Assembly: GCA_000181795.3 (NCBI GenBank)
Contig: CM012953.1
Coordinates: forward strand, 15,016,781-15,080,780
Origin: Trichinella spiralis
Lineage: Eukaryota > Nematoda > Enoplea > Trichinellida > Trichinellidae
Reading direction: 5' to 3'
Length of the DNA stretch: 64,000 bases
The notes below the pieces were generated by a model. That model was not told where the DNA came from. It did not search any database and was given only the letters and a program-made list of their open reading frames with translations. Shown in pieces: positions 50,338 through 61,856 of the stretch. Each line of letters starts with the position of its first letter. The first letter of the stretch is position 1. Both the position numbers and the translations under genes were made by a program.

Positions 50338-51239
50338 CAGTATTTTTTGGGGTCCTTCGGATAATCGAATTTGCCTGATAATCAGGCATTTTTAATTTTC
50401 TAAAATGCATGTACAAAACTGAAGCGCTTATAGCTGTTATTCTCAATCAGATGCTGAATAATAGACATTCTATTTATTATGCAACGTTATTTGCCCTTTA
50501 CTTACTTGAATTGCATACAGCGTTTATTAACGTGGTCAATTACATTCTTCAAATAGTACCAGGTTTAGTTTGAGTCGAATTCTACATTATCAGCAATAAC
50601 TTCCTGTTTGAACAAAGATAGCTTCTTCTGTGCAGCGACATTTGGAATATGTCTCATTAGCATCAGTTGAGTAGTGCTGAATTCTTTCTGCTGCTCCATC
50701 CACTTCAAGTGAACTTTGAGGCAAGAATAGACTTCTGAATCGCTCGGCCCTTCATTTGGCTTATCAAACACATAGAGGTTTTTATTTTTATTTTTCTTCA
50801 CTGCCTAGAGTGTTTCATCATCACTTAATATTTCAAATAATGGGGTATTATCATCGGCTAGCCACTGTTCATCTGTGTCCCACGATAATTTAAATTACTT
50901 GAACATTTCTGTTATAGCTGTACAGTCATTATCATAGTTTGTTGATTGGTTTACACATCCTTCTTGTAACCAAGACGTTTATTCCATGATGCGCGCAAAG
51001 TAGATCCTGAAATCGAGTCCCACGTATGCGCAATAATATATATAGTAGCAATCTTTTAAATTAACTTTCCTAAGTAGTGATACAAAATCATCTCCATCAG
51101 CATCTGAAAGGACAATTCTTCACAAGAGTTCCTTTTTATACCGCTTTTTCAAACTCTGAATAATGGTTTGATCCATTGGTTGAACAAGCGACGATGTATT
51201 AGGTGGCAAGAGCACAACCCTGAACAAGCCATTTTCACG

Positions 51240-51247
51240 GTCTAGCA
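51240..51247. repeat. hAT target-site duplication, left
   Basis: GTCTAGCA directly abuts the left TIR and is repeated exactly at 54095-54102. Eight bases is the hAT signature length, and the CTAG core fits the known hAT preference. Confidence 0.95.
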
Positions 51248-54094
51248 CAGTGTTTCTCAACCAGGGGGGCGCGCCCCCCTAGGGGGGCGTAGGAAGGTTC
51301 CAGGGGGGGCGTGAGAAGTAAGAATTTTTAGTCCTGCAGAGGTGTTTGAAATTCAGCTTGGTCTACTTCAGCTAAATTTTAACCGCCTATTTTTTCTGGT
51401 CATCTTAGTTTTAGCTTAACCGCGTCAGCTGTGCGCAATTTATAATTTCCCTTTGCACTAAAATCGCCTTTCGAAATTCACCTGATGTGACGAGAGACGT
51501 GAATAATTTTTGAAAGAGGCATATACACGATATTTATCAAACTGATAGAACAAAGCCGTATTTTGTCTAATGGTGGAAACAAGCAATGCGGTAAAAATTT
51601 CGCCTGAAGTCGACCATCACACTTTATTTTCTCATTCTTTCCTTCATTCGACATCGCGGCAACACCAACTTTTGTCTCGTGTGTGCATATATTTGCTGTT
51701 TATTTGTTTCAGTTTTCAAGAGATTTTGTAATATCAGTTGATTTCAGATTGTCTGAAATCACATCAATTCAGGTTTGGTTTTTTCCGCTCCTAAGTTTCT
51801 AAGTATTTTATTCTTATCAGTAATTAAATCTCCCACTATGATTATGGTTTTTAGCTTGGCTACTCATAATCGTGAACACAACGGTTTTATTACATTTCGC
51901 ACCACGGTTGTTGCTTATAGAGTTTGTTATTATTTCCAATAGGCAAGTTATTTATTAGCGTACTGCTATGTACCACGAAGACATCCAGTTGGTAAACGAG
52001 CTGCGAAAACTAGTTAGATCGGATTATCCATACGACAGGCTGGAAAAGGAGGAAGTTAGTTAGTTAGCGTCTGTGTATATTCACATCATCAATAAAGTTA
52101 TATTGGACGTTGGCGTGAAATACAATACGTACAATGGTGTCGAAAAAACGCAAATATGATGCAGAGTACATCAAATACGGCTTCGTGGCTATTGAAAAAA
52201 ACGGCGTTGAAGTGCCACAATGCGTTGTATGCCTTGATACATTCAGCAATGATGCTTTACGGCCAACCCGACTGCAGCGGCATTTGCATCACCGCCATCC
52301 TGAGTTATCAAAAAAACCTGTGGAATACTTTTGCGCTGAAAGAGATTCCCTTTCTCAAATGAGACTTGAGAAAAAAGTCAAGTATAATCAGGAGACTGTC
52401 AAGGCTGATAAGAGCATCATATGAAATAGCCATGTTGATTGCCAAGAATAAGAAACCACATACTATTGGAGAAAATCTTGTTAAGCCCTGCATTGTGAAT
52501 GCAGTAAAGATTCTGCTTGGGGATGACATGGCGAAGCAATTTAAAAGTATTTCTCTTTCTGATTCAACAGTTAAACGCCGAATCGATGAATTAGCTGATG
52601 ATATAAAACAGCAAGTTCTTGAAAAGGTAAAGTGTTCTCCTTTTTTTCCTATAAGTTGTGATGAGCCACAGACCAGGCAAACTGTGCACAGCTCATTGTA
52701 TACGCACGGTTCATTGCAAATAACACAATTGAAGAAGAACTACTTTTTTCTGAACCACTGAAAACTACAACGAAACGAGCTGATGTGTTCCAAGCCGTGT
52801 CACAATTTTTTGAAGTAAATGGCTTGATGTGGGAAAAACTTGTTGGTGTATGCACTGACGGTGCACCCGCAATGCTTGGCTCTCGGTCTGGCTTTGTGAA
52901 GATGGTCAAATCAAAAAACCCATCTATTTTTGCAATGCACTGTGCAATTCATCGGCAGGCTTTGGTCGCTAAAACTTTGCCTGATGATCTCAGAGAAGAC
53001 CTTAATTTTGCCGTGGAGGTTGTCAACTATGTGAAAAGCAGTGCATTGAACACTCGATTATTTGCGTCACTCTGTGAAAGTTTGAATGCTGACCACATGG
53101 CACTTCTCTATCATACAGAAGTTCGTTGGTTATCAAAAGGAAACATGCTTGGTCGGATTTATGAACTGAGAGAAGCAGTGGCAGAGTTTTTGGAGCAACG
53201 AGGAAGACGCACAATGTGTCGAGCTTTCAAAAGTGAACATTTTCAGCTTAGCCTGGCATATCTTGCAGATATTTTTGAAGCACTGAATTTACTGGATTTG
53301 AAACTGCAAGGAGCAAACGCGAATGTTATGGCTCACTATGACATTGTTCAAAGCTTCATTGCAAAAATTTCCTTATGGTTAAAACAAGTTGAAAGAGGAA
53401 ATTTGACATGGTTTTCAAGACTCAACGAGCTTTTCAGTGATAAATGTATCAGCGAAGATTTGAAAAGAAAAATAAAAGGGCACCTTAGAAGCCTACAAGA
53501 TGAGTTTTTTTACTATTTTCCTGACGTAGAACCTGAAAACCTGATATATAAACTTGTGAGGAATCCATTTTTAGTTAATGTCGAAGACCTTCCACACGAT
53601 CTTCAAGAAGAAGCCATTGAACTGCAATTCAACAGCTTAGCTAAAGATAGCTTTGAAAGTATGCCATTAGAAAACTTCTGAGTGAAGTTACAAGCAGAAT
53701 ATCCTAAATAAGTTCACAAAGCTTACGTATATTGATTCCTTTTTCCTCAACGTACCTTTGTGAAACGGGATTCTCAGCTCTCATGACGCTTAATACGCAA
53801 CATCGAAACAGGCTAAACGTTGAGAGCGACCTGCGATGTACCTTATCACCCACTCCACCAAGAATAGACAACTTAGTCGCAAATAAGCATTGTCAATATT
53901 CTCATTAAATTTTTATTGTGAATCATTCAGGAATGTTTTACTGTGGAAACTAGCTTGGCTTGATGCAACCATGAAGCAAAATGTTGCTTTGCGTACACTG
54001 AATACATACCGTACTACTTTTTATTAGAGAGGGGGCATTAACTGCCGAACTTTTATTAAGGGGGGCGTGCGCTGACACAGGTTGAGAAACACTG
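51248..54094 (+). mobile_element. hAT transposon, ZBED5-like, 2847 bp
   Basis: Terminal inverted repeats CAGTGTTTCTCAACC are perfect over 15 bp at both ends, followed by G-rich subterminal DNA (GGGGGGCGCGCCCCCC at the left, GGGGGGCGTGCG at the right). It is flanked by an exact 8-bp duplication GTCTAGCA, diagnostic of hAT. It sits inside the transposase of the older Tigger element, so it inserted later. It encodes a BED-finger transposase of the ZBED5/FAM200 type, now broken. The intact duplication and ends suggest a moderately recent insertion, followed by coding decay. Confidence 0.95.
52134..53908 (+). pseudogene. Broken hAT transposase (BED finger, ZBED5-like)
   Basis: The frame begins MVSKKRKYDAEYIKYGF and continues into a BED zinc finger (PQCVVCLDTFSND, then HLHHRHPEL). 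The frame then shifts near 52400 and again between about 52660 and 52785. A TGA at 53679-53681 closes the longest piece. Recognisable downstream blocks are GVCTDGAPAMLGSRSGF (catalytic region), EVRWLSKGNMLGRIYELRE, and past the stop the dimerisation tail STYLCETGFSALMTLNTQHR and RIDNLVANKHCQYSH ending at 53908. At least three lesions make it inactive. Length and order match ZBED5-type transposases of about 600 aa. Confidence 0.92.
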
Positions 54095-54102
54095 GTCTAG
54101 CA
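54095..54102. repeat. hAT target-site duplication, right
   Basis: Exact copy of GTCTAGCA next to the right TIR. With the left copy it marks where the Tigger sequence was split. Confidence 0.95.
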
Positions 54103-54430
54103 ATTCGCAATTGGGATGACAAGGTGCATTGTCAATTATGAGTAGTATCTTTCCTGATTTTTTTGTCTTCTGCTAGATTTTTTAACGTGAGGAAAAAATA
54201 TCTCATCATACCAGCAAAAAAATAACTCTGACATCTCGAAATCTTGCAAAAAATAGGCTTTTAGCTGATAATCATAAACTACAAGCAGCTTCTGCACACC
54301 AATCACAACTCATGGACGTTTCGGTTTTCCAACTAACAACAGTTGCAAACGATAGCTACCTGTAGCATTCATGCAACAAAGAAGAGCCACTCTTTCCTTA
54401 CATAACTTAAAGGAAAGAGATGAAATGAAT

Positions 54431-54738
54431 ATGTCTAACTGCTAATAGTTTGTTGCAGTAAAAATTTTTGGCTCCATTGACCCATGCAGCTGCATACAGC
54501 TAAGTGGACTAATATTAATTTACAAACGGCCGCATTTTATGTTCATAAATTCTGTGTCATTTTTGTGCATTTCTTATAACTTTGCCACTGCAATAATTCT
54601 ACGATTTATTTAAAATTGTACATTTATTCTATTATTATTATACATATGGAACAATAAATACACATTATATATATATGCACGTCTGCAGATATTTCATGCG
54701 TGAAGTAGGAGATAAGCTGACTAGATTAATTAATATGT
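54431..54738. other. Short AT-rich spacer after the transposon cluster
   Basis: It may include the unseen 5' end of the Tigger element. It also holds minus-strand AATAAA-type signals (TTTATT on the plus strand near 54605 and 54622) suitable for the next gene. Confidence 0.4.
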
Positions 54739-55375
54739 CTAATTTGTTGCTTTTTGCATCTTCAAATTTTTATACGGTGCAAGTAATGGTACTGCTGTCG
54801 ATAAACCATATGCTGGAGATGGAACACCTCCATATGAACCTGGAACAACTGGTATTGAAGGTTCTTCGACAATGCTATTGGAATATGGTACAACTAAATT
54901 AGAAAAAAAGGCGGTATTATGGAAAATTTTAAATAATTGTTATTATATTAATAATAATGTATTGATTACTAGGCTGTGGAGGAACGAAGACTAACGGCTT
55001 CTCTGGACCCCTTCCAAATTCATCCGATGCAATGTTTTGACTGACTAATTGGTCATGTTGAATTTGTTGTTGCTGCAACGGTATTGGAAATCCGCCCAAA
55101 TGAGCAGCAGGGAAGCTGGGCTTTGAGGCTATAATGTTTAGTTCTTGATTGGATTTGCATTTTCAAATTCACTCATTCATACCTTGACCGTAACCTCCGA
55201 TCGCCGGCGGTGCTGGTTGTATTTTGTAACCGTTCTCACTGGGTTCAAAGTACGGTCGGGGTTTGTAATATAGTACTGACTGTCCTGCTGACATCGCCTG
55301 TTGAGATGCATATTGGGCAGATGAAGAGGCAGCTAAGAGAAACAGTGCTGAGGTGTACAGGCAATAATAATGCAT
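54739..55375 (-). CDS. Secreted Pro/Gln-rich protein, 168 aa
   Basis: Three exons (55183-55375, 54970-55128 and 54739-54893) join in one frame ending TAG. The ATG at 55375 opens a signal peptide, MHYYCLYTSALFLLAASSSA, with a likely cleavage before QYASQQ. The mature chain is rich in Pro, Gly, Gln, Ser and Tyr, with pieces such as YYKPRPYFEPSENGYKIQPA, PAAHLGGFPIPLQQQQIQ and EEPSIPVVPGSYGGVPSPAY. No cysteine remains after the signal region, and no domain is recognised. Low-complexity secreted proteins like this are often cuticle, eggshell or secretory products in nematodes, but that role is inference. All three splice junctions are GT-AG and phase-consistent. Confidence 0.62.
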
Positions 55376-56083
55376 TGTAGCTGAGAGAGGATCTGATTTT
55401 CCAAGCCTTACCAAAATGCATCCACACCAATTTAATTTATACAAAATTATTTTATTAAATGGGTTAGTATTTTAGACACGTTTAACCTGCAAATATTTGA
55501 AGTTCAGTGTCACTATGTCAAGTTCCAATTTCTTTATTATTTTTTTTCCTTTTCATGGAGAAGGTCAACTTTTGCATCAGTTTAATTTTATTGATATGCT
55601 TTTTTCATCACAAAACGTATAACAGCATGTTTTCTTTTATTTTTATTCTGATTTCAGTTGAAATTACAATTTCCCATTTCAATGTTCAACACAATTTCGA
55701 CTGCCAGGGATTTTTATTTAGTGAACGGGCCAATTTTAAAATAGGTCAAAGTCAGTGCCATTTTAATCTACATTTCCATAAAGTGCACCATGACCGAAAT
55801 GTCAAACAGCAGCCAGTACCGATTACCCAAATAAATTGTGCAATAATATTTTTAATGTTGTTTTATCAATACATATTAATCATATCTGTTGAAAACATAA
55901 AGCTTTAATAATTAATAATTTTGTTTTTTTTATTAAATGAAATGAATCATTTTGTTATTAAATAAAATCTGAAAATTAAAACAAAGAGGAAAATAAGTTA
56001 CGTCGTGTATGATAGTGTAGTTGTAAAAAGTTAAATATCCATGAGGATACAAAGAACATGAGCAACAGTGGAGCATTGTGAAT
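55376..56083. other. Intergenic between two minus-strand genes
   Basis: It should contain the promoter of the Pro/Gln-rich protein gene. The open frame at 55507-55908 (+) has no recognisable motif and is hydrophobic and AT-driven, so I do not call it. Confidence 0.45.
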
Positions 56084-56089
56084 TTTATT
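56084..56089 (-). promoter_or_regulatory. Polyadenylation signal of TBL3/UTP13
   Basis: AATAAA on the minus strand lies 12 bases past the TBL3 stop codon, implying a very short 3' UTR. Confidence 0.6.
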
Positions 56090-56100
56090 GTTTTCAATAA

Positions 56101-59021
56101 CTAAGATGATGATGATGATGATGATGATGCTGATGATGATGATGCTGATGATGATGATGCTGATGATGATGATGCTGATGATGATGATGATGACGATGAT
56201 GATGATGACGACGACATTGATGACATTGACTTTGATGTACACTGATCGGTGGGTGACAAAGTTGGGAGCACGTTGGCTGATTGCAAGAGAAAATCAATCA
56301 GCGGCAGTTGATCTTTGTATCTGTCAATCCGTTGCAAATGTCGTTCGGTGTATGGTATCCAGGCAAGCAAGAACTGTCCAACCGTGGGCCAGCTGAGTAT
56401 CTGCTCAGGGGTGTGGCGAGTGAGCACAAAGCGCAAGATCGACTGCGCGTAGTGGCAGTATCGACTATTTGTGTTCCACTCGGCCGAATATTGCAACAAC
56501 GATTGCAAATGGTCGGCTTGCAACTCGGCTAGGCAACTGTGCAACTGGTCGCCAAGATTCATTTCCTTCAAAACGCGCAGAACGGTCGCCGGCCGGCGGA
56601 GATGCAGCGCCAGCCGCAGGGCTTCGGACAGCCGCTGACTTTCGAGCAGATTCGCCAGCGTCTGGTCGTGGCGCAGGGTCTTCGCACGCTGTTGCTGGGC
56701 TTGTTCCATGCGTTCATCGGTAACATCACGCCATACGAGCGTCGAACAGTCGTCACCGCCGGTCGCTATGACAGTCGGCTTGGAGGTGCCATCGGCAGCT
56801 GAGGTAGGCGGGGCAACGGCCAACGCCTGAGCTGCACCGTCGTGCGCGTCGTAGGTTTTCTCGCAGAGACCAGAGCGCAACGACCAGAGCTTCAGCAAGC
56901 CGTGGCTGTCAACAGAGATCAAGCGCAGGCCGTCGATAGCGAGCTTCAGTACAGGGCTTTCGTGCCCTTGGAACGTGCGCAAGCAGACGAGCGAGCCGTC
57001 CACTGAAAACAAGCGTAACAAGCAGTCGCCGCTGGCCGATGCCAGCAGACGGTCGGTCGGTGAAAACTGCACATCACTCACACCACGCCCGTGCAGTTCG
57101 CTCTGGCCAATTGCCTGCAATTCACACCTGTCGCCAGGTACCACTTGCCACAGCTTCACCGTCTGGTCAAACGAGCCGGTAGCTAGCAACATCTTCCGCA
57201 TTGACAACGCTACACAGCAAACGCTCTTGTTGTGCGCGACCACCGTCATGCTCGCCGTTTCGACTGCTCTTCGCTCCTGTCTAGCGGTGGAACCATCTGA
57301 AAACAACAACTTCCGCTTAAGTGAGAAAATTTTCACTGTTCTGTCCAGGCTGGCGGTGATCAGGAACGGAAATTCGGCAGCATTCTCGTGGCACAACTGT
57401 ACCGCAGTTACCGACTTCACGTGTCCGCTGTACACTGACAAGCACTGGACTTGTCCAGTATCCGGCTTCAGTTTCCACAGACGGGCGGTGCCGTCTTCGG
57501 AACCGGTGACGAACAGCTCCGTCGACCAGCTACTGGTGGAAATGGTCAAGATGGTTTTACTGTGACCATCGATAAGATGACAATCACCGGATTCGATGTC
57601 GTACATACGCAGCTGATTGGAAATGGTTGCTACCAAAAGCAGACGATTGCTCAAAAAAGCAACGCACCGCACTTCGCCGTTGTTACCGGCAATTTGTCGC
57701 CGGATCTGAACACAATAATTTTGATCGTGGTTCAACTCCAGCTGGTAGATGTTCTGATCCTCGGTAACGGCGAAGCAAACCGTCCCAGGGCCGCTGGTCC
57801 GGCAATGGTGAAACGCTTGAATTCTACTCCTGAGTAAAAGCTTATTGGTGTCCACTACGCAGCCGCTGTTCAAGTTCACAAATCTCACCGCACCACTTTC
57901 ACCACCAAAAATTAACAAATCGTTCGTTATTAAAATGGCACATTCGACTGGTTCATAAAGTGCACACGATCTGCGCAATAAATGGGCCCTGGCTTCCCAA
58001 ATGACGATGGTCATATCCCGACTGGCGGTCAACACTTGATCATTATTCATGGCGATGATTGTGGTCACCGTAGCCGAATGAAAACTCAATGTGGTGAAAT
58101 TCGACTTTTCGTCGTCGCCCATATATTTCCACATGCAAACTCCACCCGTGTCTGTGCCGAACACCACCTTGGCAGTCTGATCCGAAAGTTGCAGTAAAGC
58201 CACACTAGTGATCCTACCCAATTTACACTTCATCCCACCTATACAACTACGTGATTCAGTATCCCACACCTTCACTGAACCGTCGCTATAGCCAATGACC
58301 AACATGTGTGCCAGATCCGGATGACGACCGTAAGCCATGCAATGAACACAAGAGCGACTGGCAATTTTCACAATTTTCCCATTTGGACACTTCTTCAAAT
58401 CGGCCGCCAAATTCCACAACTTCAACAGCATATTCTCGTACGCCACGGCCAGTGTTCCGCCATCGCAGCTCAACGAAAACTGCACAATCGCCGCTTCTTC
58501 TTCTTTCGAGCCAATTGTTTGTCTAACAATGTGACGACAACTTGTAATAATTTAGAAATAAAATTCAAACCATGCAAAACAATTCTTGAAATTGTATTTT
58601 TATTTTTGTTGATTACATTTCGAAATAAATCTTTCAAAGTAAAAAATCAATCTCAATATGCTAAGAAAAAAAACCTTTATGACAAAATTAAAATAGCAAA
58701 CGCAAAATTAATACAATTCAAAAGACAATAGAAATGACACAAAGAAATAAGTACACAACAAAAACGCATCTATCCTGATATACGGTAAATATGTTAAATG
58801 AATAATCCAAAACAAAACCATAAAAATCACTGATTAATTCAATTAAATATCATGACATACATCACCGAGCCAGTATCCCAGTTGAGGACGTTAATGACGT
58901 TTCCAAAAGAACAATAGATGAGGCGTCCATCGGGAGAAACCGCCGTTGCTCCACCTGAATAAAACGGATCAAAACGTCGCTGTATTTCGAACTCTTGGCT
59001 ATGCTGCGTCGTTGTATTCAT
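56101..59021 (-). CDS. TBL3: TBL3/UTP13, U3 snoRNP WD40 protein
   Basis: UTP13 is a subunit of the UTP-B complex of the small-subunit processome and acts in nucleolar 18S pre-rRNA processing. There are two exons: 58861-59021 (donor GTATGT, leaving phase 2) and 56101-58522, together 860 aa (human about 808). The N-terminus, RRFDPFYSGGATAVSPDGR, matches TBL3 (IEPFYKGG). Two seven-bladed WD40 propellers follow, with clear blades such as HSKTILTIS with TGSEDGTARLWKL, HNKSVCCVALS with ATGSFDQTVKLW, and GVSDVQFSPTDRLLASAS. The C-terminal Utp13 domain shows LANLLESQRLSEALRLAL, WNTNSRYCHYAQSILRFVL and WIPYTERHLQRI. The final 45 or so residues are a Ser/Ala run encoded by a trinucleotide repeat and are not part of the family core. 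Confidence 0.95.
56105..56217. repeat. (GAT)n microsatellite coding a Ser/Ala tail
   Basis: About 110 bases of GAT/GCT-interrupted trinucleotide repeat (GATGATGATGCT units, then GAT and GAC). Read on the minus strand in the TBL3 frame it codes Ser with regularly spaced Ala, and the TAG stop directly follows. Because the unit is three bases, length change keeps the reading frame. Confidence 0.95.
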
Positions 59022-60099
59022 ATCTTAAAATAAAATACAATGTCACCGTATTATTTGTACATAGATTTTTGTACATCTATTCAACAAAAAATCTACGCAT
59101 TCGACATTTCAAAAGCTTATCGAATCAATTAACAAACACAAACAAACAACTAAAGAGAAGCTTAAAATCACAAATAAATATGAAAGAAATTAATAACACC
59201 ATTCATTTATTTATTCTTTTCTCAAACGATACATACATAAAATATTCCTTTTTTATATTGCTTTTAGGAAAAATTCATCTTTCAGTAATTTTATAAAGTT
59301 TACATGAATTTAATAAAGAAACAAATTAATTTACAAAAAAACACCCAAATGTTATTTTTTATACAAAAATATTAATGATTTTCAAGAACAGTCACATTAA
59401 AATTTCAATAACAGTAATTTGTCATTGAATTTGAGTTGAATTCTTATGAATACCCACGAAAACTTTTTCGACAAAAGACGAAAACATTTTATTTGACATT
59501 GTATAAAGCTAACACTCGAATCAACAACACATGCAAAAATATTAAATACACCGACTAACAAAAAACAGATAATCACACACTGATTTACAAATTTTTCACT
59601 GATTTTGTCAATTACTGATTTTCAGGTTCTTACTGTTTGTTTTGGAATCTGCAGCAATATTGATGGCAAAAGATGAGCTGAAGCAAACAATTGCGAATGA
59701 CTCTTGATTTGCTCTTTTAGAGCAAAATTATTTGCCCAGTGCAATTTTTTAATATTTTTCAGCCATTCTTACTTCGTGACGTAAAGCCATAATTTAATCT
59801 TACTTATCAACAAAAGCGTTTCATAGAATTTAGCAGATCCCAATAAGATTCTGAATGTTAACGACAGTATAAACTCATGTAAAACTTGATTGTCAATAAG
59901 AGTGTACTGTAAATTATGACTAATGTAGATTAGGGAATAAGTAGTAGATGCTAATATTAGACAGACGTGTTTGAATTTTGTATTGTAGTTACACTTGTGA
60001 CCAATAAAGAGATCCATCGTGTTATTTTGTTTGGCCATTTCGCTGGAGAGACTGCTTCACTGTTTACGGTGAACTTCAGCGTAATCAACCAAGTTTAAT
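59022..60099. other. Intergenic upstream of TBL3
   Basis: AT-rich DNA with no recognisable exon, RNA gene or repeat. It probably holds the TBL3 promoter. Confidence 0.5.
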
Positions 60100-60640
60100 T
60101 AATAGACTCATCATAAGACTGGTATTGATCGATTCAATCTGGCGATTCCGTCTAAGGTAGAATTGAATTTTTTGCCAAACCTTGTACAGCTACTTCTGAC
60201 TAGAAAATCGAAGATTAGCAATGTCGAATGGTTGATAACATTTCTGGCCATGTGAACCGGATCGTGGTATATTGAATGGTTACCGATTGCAATGCAATTG
60301 TTGGAGAAGCGCTCGGAATCACGTACAAGCTCTGCTGGATATAAGACTGAATGAAAATCGGAAATTGCACGACTTACACGATAAACTTGTTGGTCAAGTG
60401 AGATCTTTCGAGGGGATCGGTTGATGTGCCTTATAAAACGAATATGCATCTGATTTCATTCTTACCGTCAGTAAGCAACTCCAACCTGAAACGGTACCAT
60501 GACAGTGGAAAAACAAAGTACTAGAGGAGAAAGATGAGAAGAGTCTAGTTGAGACTTTCTTTGAATTCTTGCACAGATCAGCAGAAATTGAAGAGCAATG
60601 CAAAATTTAAGAGATAGGGCAGATGTGAGATCAAGGTGAA
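60100..60640 (+). mobile_element. BEL/Pao-like retroelement fossil, gag-like fragment
   Basis: This is a short, broken remnant on the plus strand. Its texture and motif order resemble the DUF1759-type gag region of Pao retrotransposons, which are common in nematodes. No terminal repeats, protease or polymerase part is present nearby, so it is a truncated fossil carrying several breaks and is probably old. Boundaries are approximate, and the assignment rests on weak similarity. Confidence 0.4.
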
Positions 60641-60673
60641 AGAAGTCTAGCGCATCAACATGATTCTCTAAAT

Positions 60674-61119
60674 CAGTGATTCCCAAAGTGGGCGATATCG
60701 CCCCCTTTGGGGCGGTGGGAAGTAAAGGGACACTTGGGGGAGGGGGCGCTTGAACATAATATATTTATATTTTGCGTTTATATTGATATTTGTTCAGCAG
60801 TTGTTTTAAGAATATTGATTAATTTTTTTGTGTCTAATGTGATATGACTCTGCAATCTGTTTTCTTCATCTTCTTCGCTCATAGTACTTACGACTGTTTA
60901 TTACCAACATTGAACCCAATGTAGACAGATTAGTCGCAACGCACCAAGCCCATCCACCACATTAATTATTTCCTCACTATATGATTATTTTTCCAAGATT
61001 ACTCGATTTGAATAAATAGTCTGTTTAAAAATTCATCATTTTTGGCAGTATTTTAGGGGGGCGTTAGAAAAACATATGCCTCTGAAGGGGACGATAGCTT
61101 GAAAAGGTTTGGGAAACTG
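60674..61119 (+). mobile_element. Internally deleted non-autonomous hAT element, 446 bp
   Basis: Left end CAGTGATTCCCAAAGTGGGCG and right end TTTGGGAAACTG form hAT-type inverted termini. The flanking octamers CTCTAAAT and TTTTACAT agree at five of eight positions, a plausible decayed target duplication. The interior keeps the last 25 codons of a ZBED5-like transposase (60888-60965, including NVDRLVATHQAHPPH then stop), homologous to the tail of the larger hAT at 53830-53908 (RIDNLVANKHCQYSH). Most of the transposase gene is missing. TIR differences show it is a different subfamily from the 51248 element. Confidence 0.82.
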
Positions 61120-61856
61120 TTTTACATAAAATTCCATATCCAATCTTTATGAAAATCAGTTTCAAATTTGGATATTCGTTTCACCTGTGTTTACTTGATT
61201 ATGCAATCAGAACTAAACAATTTATTGTTATGTAAATATTTCTTGCTAGTTTAATTTGTATTTATACAAGATTCGCCGTCGATTAAACTGGGTCTAAATA
61301 AAATAAGGTGGTATTTGTCACCTGGCACTTACCATATATAGTCAGCATTTATTTGTATGGTTCTTACTTTTCAAAAAATTTTAATGATTGTATGGTGGAA
61401 CAATATCAAAAATTCCCATTCGTAAAATTACACAGCAATATTTTCTGCAAAATACAAATAGAAGAGTAGATTTTAGTTGATTATTACGAACCAAAATTTC
61501 ATGAATGAAGCTTTATATAAAATTAATATGCGCATTTTTAGTTTAAATTTCATAAATCTTTACGTTACAATTCTTTTTTATTCTCTCGCTGCAAGCATGC
61601 TTTTCATACTGCTGTACTTCATTTAATTAAGCTAAAAATGCTTCATTCATTCAATTAATGAATTTTCAGTACCAGTAGCAGTGGAAAGTATTTTCGAAAA
61701 ATCTCTGGTCTTAACTATTATTTTTATTATAAAAGTTTGCTGCTATCATTGAGACAGTTAATCATGAAACCTATGCTTTCAGTTTTCAAATTTGAAAGAA
61801 AATTAAAAATAAAAATCTCATATCATTTTTTTACCATAATTTAAATTTGGTTTCAT
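61120..61856. other. Intergenic, nothing recognised
   Basis: AT-rich spacer between the hAT remnant and the 3' end of the DNase II-like gene. Confidence 0.5.

Larger units (their letters stand above)
50338..54430 (-). mobile_element. Decayed Tigger/jerky (pogo-clade) DNA transposon, interrupted by hAT
   Basis: DDE_1-type transposase remnants read on the minus strand. From the 5' side: KERVALLCCMNATGSYRLQL near 54400, the second-Asp block LLIIDNAPCHPNCELL near 54110-54150, then, across the inserted hAT element, LLPPNTSSLVQPMDQTIIQ near 51160-51215. The C-terminal block WMEQQKEFSTTQLMLMRHI (50640-50705) equals the Tigger WFEQQEECxxTQLLLL motif. The frame contains stops and shifts. The coding 3' end runs into a TIR-like sequence (GGATAATCGAATTTG near 50360), with an outer CAG at about 50338. 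The N-terminal helix-turn-helix part and the other terminus were not found, so the right boundary is approximate and the copy is probably truncated. Confidence 0.82.

Noticed and set aside
55976-56297. Poly-Ile, poly-Met and poly-His frames over the GAT repeat
   Set aside because: They are alternative readings of the trinucleotide repeat; only the Ser/Ala frame continues into TBL3.
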